Source of the DNA: SCSIO-59966 sp046566185 | Lineage (GTDB): Bacteria; Actinomycetota; Actinomycetes; Actinomycetales; SCSIO-59966 | Assembly (NCBI GenBank): GCA_046566185.1 | Contig: JBKHXE010000187.1 | Coordinates: 1 to 8,061 of the forward strand | Reading direction: 5' to 3' | DNA: 8,061 nucleotides | Shown: positions 6,282-8,061 of the stretch, one piece after another | How the letters are laid out: each line of letters starts with the position of its first letter | Position numbering within the stretch: the stretch's first letter is position 1 | Notes under the pieces: generated by a model | What the model was told of the DNA's origin: nothing | What the model saw: the letters and a program-made list of their open reading frames with translations, nothing else | Database searches by the model: none | Translations under genes and position numbers: made by a program

Positions 6282-7995
6282 GCACCGCCTCGCCGGCCTC
6301 CCGCAAGCGGTCGCCGGCGTCGTGGTCCACCGCGGCGTCGTCGAGCAGCCGCTCGAGACGGCGGCGCTCGTCGTCGAGCAGGGCGTCGACGCGCTGGGTG
6401 AGGTCACGGCGCGCCTTGGCGGCCAGCGTGCGGACGGCCTGGTCGCCGAAGATGGCCTCCAGCAGCCGCTGCGCGAGCGCTGCGCTGCCGCCGGCCACCA
6501 CCACCTCGCCGCCGGTGAGGCCGCCGGTGCCGGCGAAGACGACGAGCATGAGGACGACGCCGAGCGCGTTGACGCCGAACGACAGCACGCGCGCCTTGGT
6601 GCGCCGGCCCTGGCCCTCCTGCCGCACCAGGTCGAGCACGTAGCCCTGCCAGTCGCGCACCGTGCGGTCGAGCCGGTCGTCGAAGTCGGCGGGCACCTTC
6701 GTCGCGTCACCGGGGGCCGACGCGAGCAGCGCGGCACCCGCGGGCCGGGCTCGCCAGCGCAACGCCGCCCGCTCGGCGGCCTCCTCGGCCTGCGCGCGCA
6801 CGAGGGAGTGGACGCCGGACTGCAACGCGCGGCCGAGGGGCTCGGCCGGCGCGGGACGACCGCTGACGGCGGCCACGACGCGGTCGCGCAGCCTCCCGAC
6901 CGCGGTCTCCAGGCCGCGGAAGAACTCGCCGGTGCCGACGAACTCCTGCCAGCGGGCGAGCACCTCCCCGCGCAGCAGCGTGCCGTCGGACAGTGCGGTG
7001 CCGAGCCGGCGGTCGGCCTCCGCGTAGGCGCCGGCGAGGTCGCGGCGCAGCACGTCGTCCTCGGCCGCCTGGGCGTCGGCGTCGTCCGCGAGCGCGGGGA
7101 CCCGCTTGGCCAAGGAGTCCAGCGCCCCGCCGAGGGTGCGGCGGACGACGACCTGCCGGGCCCGCGAGTCGGCCGCCAGACCCGTGAGCCAGCGGTGCAA
7201 CGGCCGTACCGCCGCCTCGGGCAGCAGCCCGTCGTCGGTGGCGGTCTCGGGGACCGTGAAGACCGGCGCGCCGGCGAGCCCGCCGTCGCGCAGCATGACC
7301 GCGAGGTCGGTGCGCACCTCCTGCATCGCCTCGGGCGGCACCCGGTCGAGCACGACGGCGACGCTGGTGCCGCGCTCCGCGGCGGTGCGCAGCAGGTCCC
7401 ACGGCACGGCGTCGGCGTAGCGGGCCGCCGTGGTGACGAACAGCCAGAGGTCGGCGGCACCGAGCAGCTGGGCGGCGAGCTCGCGGTTGGCCTCCACGAC
7501 GGAGTCGATGTCGGGCGCGTCGAGCAGCGCCAGGCCGGCGGGCAGTCGGTCGGCCGCGACCAGGCGCATCGTGGTGATGCGGGACGCCTCCCCCCGCTGC
7601 GGCTCGGCGTCCTGGCCGGTGAGGCGGGCGAGCGAGGGCAGGACGCGCTGCGACGTGAACCACGACGCGTCGTCCGGGTGGTGCACCAGCACCGGTGAGC
7701 GCGTCGTCGGCCGCAGGACGCCGGACCGGCTCACCACCCGGCCGAGCAGCGAGTTGACCAGCGTCGACTTGCCGGCGCCGGTCGAGCCGCCGACGACGGC
7801 GAGCAGCGGGGCCTCGATCTCGCGCAGGCGCGGCAGCAGGTAGTCGTCGAGCTGGTCGAGAAGCCGGTGCCGGTCGGTGCGGGCCCGCTCGACGTCCGCC
7901 ACCTCGAGCGGCAGGTCCAGCCCGTCGACCTCGCCGCGCAGTCGCTCGAGGGCGGCGAGCAGCACGTCGGCCGTGCTCGGGCCCTCGGTGGTCAC
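6265..7995 (-). CDS. Dynamin-like GTPase (first of a pair, DynA-like)
   Basis: A 576-residue P-loop protein. G1 is GGSTGAGKST (69-78), G2 candidates are Thr97/98 in RPTTRSPV, and G3 is LDAPDIDS (158-165), again with Asp replacing the DxxG Gly. The G4 position reads VVLD (214-217), keeping Asp217 but lacking the Asn that normally helps read guanine. A long helical region (about 280-460) with charged heptad-like stretches follows. A hydrophobic Gly-rich segment at about 470-505 (LSFGVNALGVVLMLVVFAGT, then GGLTGGEVVVAGG) may be a membrane-inserting paddle, and amphipathic helices finish the chain. GTG 7995 is preferred: GGGAGG (8005-8010) is 9 bases upstream of it. ATG 8004 abuts that motif with no spacing and would only add three residues. 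Architecture and coupling to the next gene suggest membrane remodelling or septation; this is inference, and a generic GTPase/ATPase annotation is the safe reading. Confidence 0.8.
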   Translation of the reverse strand: MTTEGPSTADVLLAALERLRGEVDGLDLPLEVADVERARTDRHRLLDQLDDYLLPRLREIEAPLLAVVGGSTGAGKSTLVNSLLGRVVSRSGVLRPTTRSPVLVHHPDDASWFTSQRVLPSLARLTGQDAEPQRGEASRITTMRLVAADRLPAGLALLDAPDIDSVVEANRELAAQLLGAADLWLFVTTAARYADAVPWDLLRTAAERGTSVAVVLDRVPPEAMQEVRTDLAVMLRDGGLAGAPVFTVPETATDDGLLPEAAVRPLHRWLTGLAADSRARQVVVRRTLGGALDSLAKRVPALADDADAQAAEDDVLRRDLAGAYAEADRRLGTALSDGTLLRGEVLARWQEFVGTGEFFRGLETAVGRLRDRVVAAVSGRPAPAEPLGRALQSGVHSLVRAQAEEAAERAALRWRARPAGAALLASAPGDATKVPADFDDRLDRTVRDWQGYVLDLVRQEGQGRRTKARVLSFGVNALGVVLMLVVFAGTGGLTGGEVVVAGGSAALAQRLLEAIFGDQAVRTLAAKARRDLTQRVDALLDDERRRLERLLDDAAVDHDAGDRLREAGEAVQEARR

Positions 7996-8004
7996 GCGGC
8001 ACAT

Positions 8005-8049
8005 CCTCCCGGGCGGCGGTGATCATCACCAATTGGGCTCGCCGGTGAA
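8005..8049 (-). promoter_or_regulatory. Possible promoter, dyad operator and RBS of the GTPase pair
   Basis: GGGAGG (8010-8005, minus strand) is the ribosome binding site for GTG 7995. Upstream, TTCACC (8049-8044) and GATGAT (8027-8022) each match four of six consensus -35/-10 positions with a 16-base spacer. A perfect 6-bp dyad, GGTGAT-C-ATCACC (8018-8030), overlaps the proposed -10 box, so a repressor could act there. The hexamers are weak, and the genes beyond 8061 are not visible, so transcription from further upstream cannot be excluded. Confidence 0.3.
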
Positions 8050-8061
8050 CAGCGGCCGCTC

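Noticed and set aside
4752..7460. A 902-codon open frame on the minus strand across both GTPase genes
   Set aside because: It is a shifted frame of the two real genes, extremely Arg/Pro/Ala-rich, with no domain; the P-loop-bearing frames account for the DNA.
8002..8004. ATG as start of the first GTPase
   Set aside because: The GGGAGG motif directly abuts it with no spacing, while GTG 7995 has the same motif at a workable 9 bases; the difference is only three residues.
8051..8060. AGCGGCCGCT palindrome (contains a NotI site) at the window edge
   Set aside because: It is probably chance in very GC-rich DNA; there is no flanking context to give it meaning.

Overview
The window is about 73% G+C by eye, uses many GTG starts and packs its genes with 4-base overlaps. 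It carries an actinobacterial-type gene set (a DUF4190-like membrane protein, a dynamin-like GTPase pair, a secondary SSB and EttA). It therefore looks like chromosomal DNA of a high-GC actinomycete (Actinomycetota); I cannot name the genus. There is no sign of a mobile element, CRISPR array, rRNA or tRNA. No gene-free stretch exceeds about 143 bases.

Layout. On the plus strand, positions 1-516 hold the 3' part of a TetR-family repressor whose start lies outside the window. It overlaps by 4 bases a tesB-type acyl-CoA thioesterase II (513-1412). This pair converges on a minus-strand block of five genes, listed here in transcription order from the right edge. They are a dynamin-like GTPase (7995-6265), a second GTPase with C-terminal membrane segments that overlaps the first by 4 bases (6268-4658), an SSB-like OB-fold protein (4514-4008), the ribosomal ABC-F ATPase EttA (3923-2241), and a proline-rich DUF4190/Septum_form-like membrane protein (2204-1419). 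The convergent stops at 1412 and 1419 are only 6 bases apart.

How the parts may work together. The two GTPases are translationally coupled, both carry P-loops, and only the second is clearly membrane-anchored. They resemble the DynA/DynB type of actinobacterial dynamin-like pair involved in septation (inference from architecture, not a database match). The neighbouring SSB paralogue lacks the canonical acidic C-terminal tip, and the last gene has a Septum_form-like ectodomain, so a cell-division or chromosome-segregation theme is possible but unproven. EttA is a translation factor and appears to have its own promoter behind a strong GC hairpin. The TetR-TesB pair is a small acyl-CoA metabolism unit, probably unrelated.

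Regulatory signals seen: a strong hairpin between ssb and ettA; two TANNNT -10 boxes each placed exactly 6 bases before a start codon (ettA and the DUF4190 gene), suggesting leaderless transcription; short dyads upstream of ssb and of the first GTPase gene. This is mostly conserved-type chromosomal content. The least characterised part is the GTPase pair plus SSB cluster.
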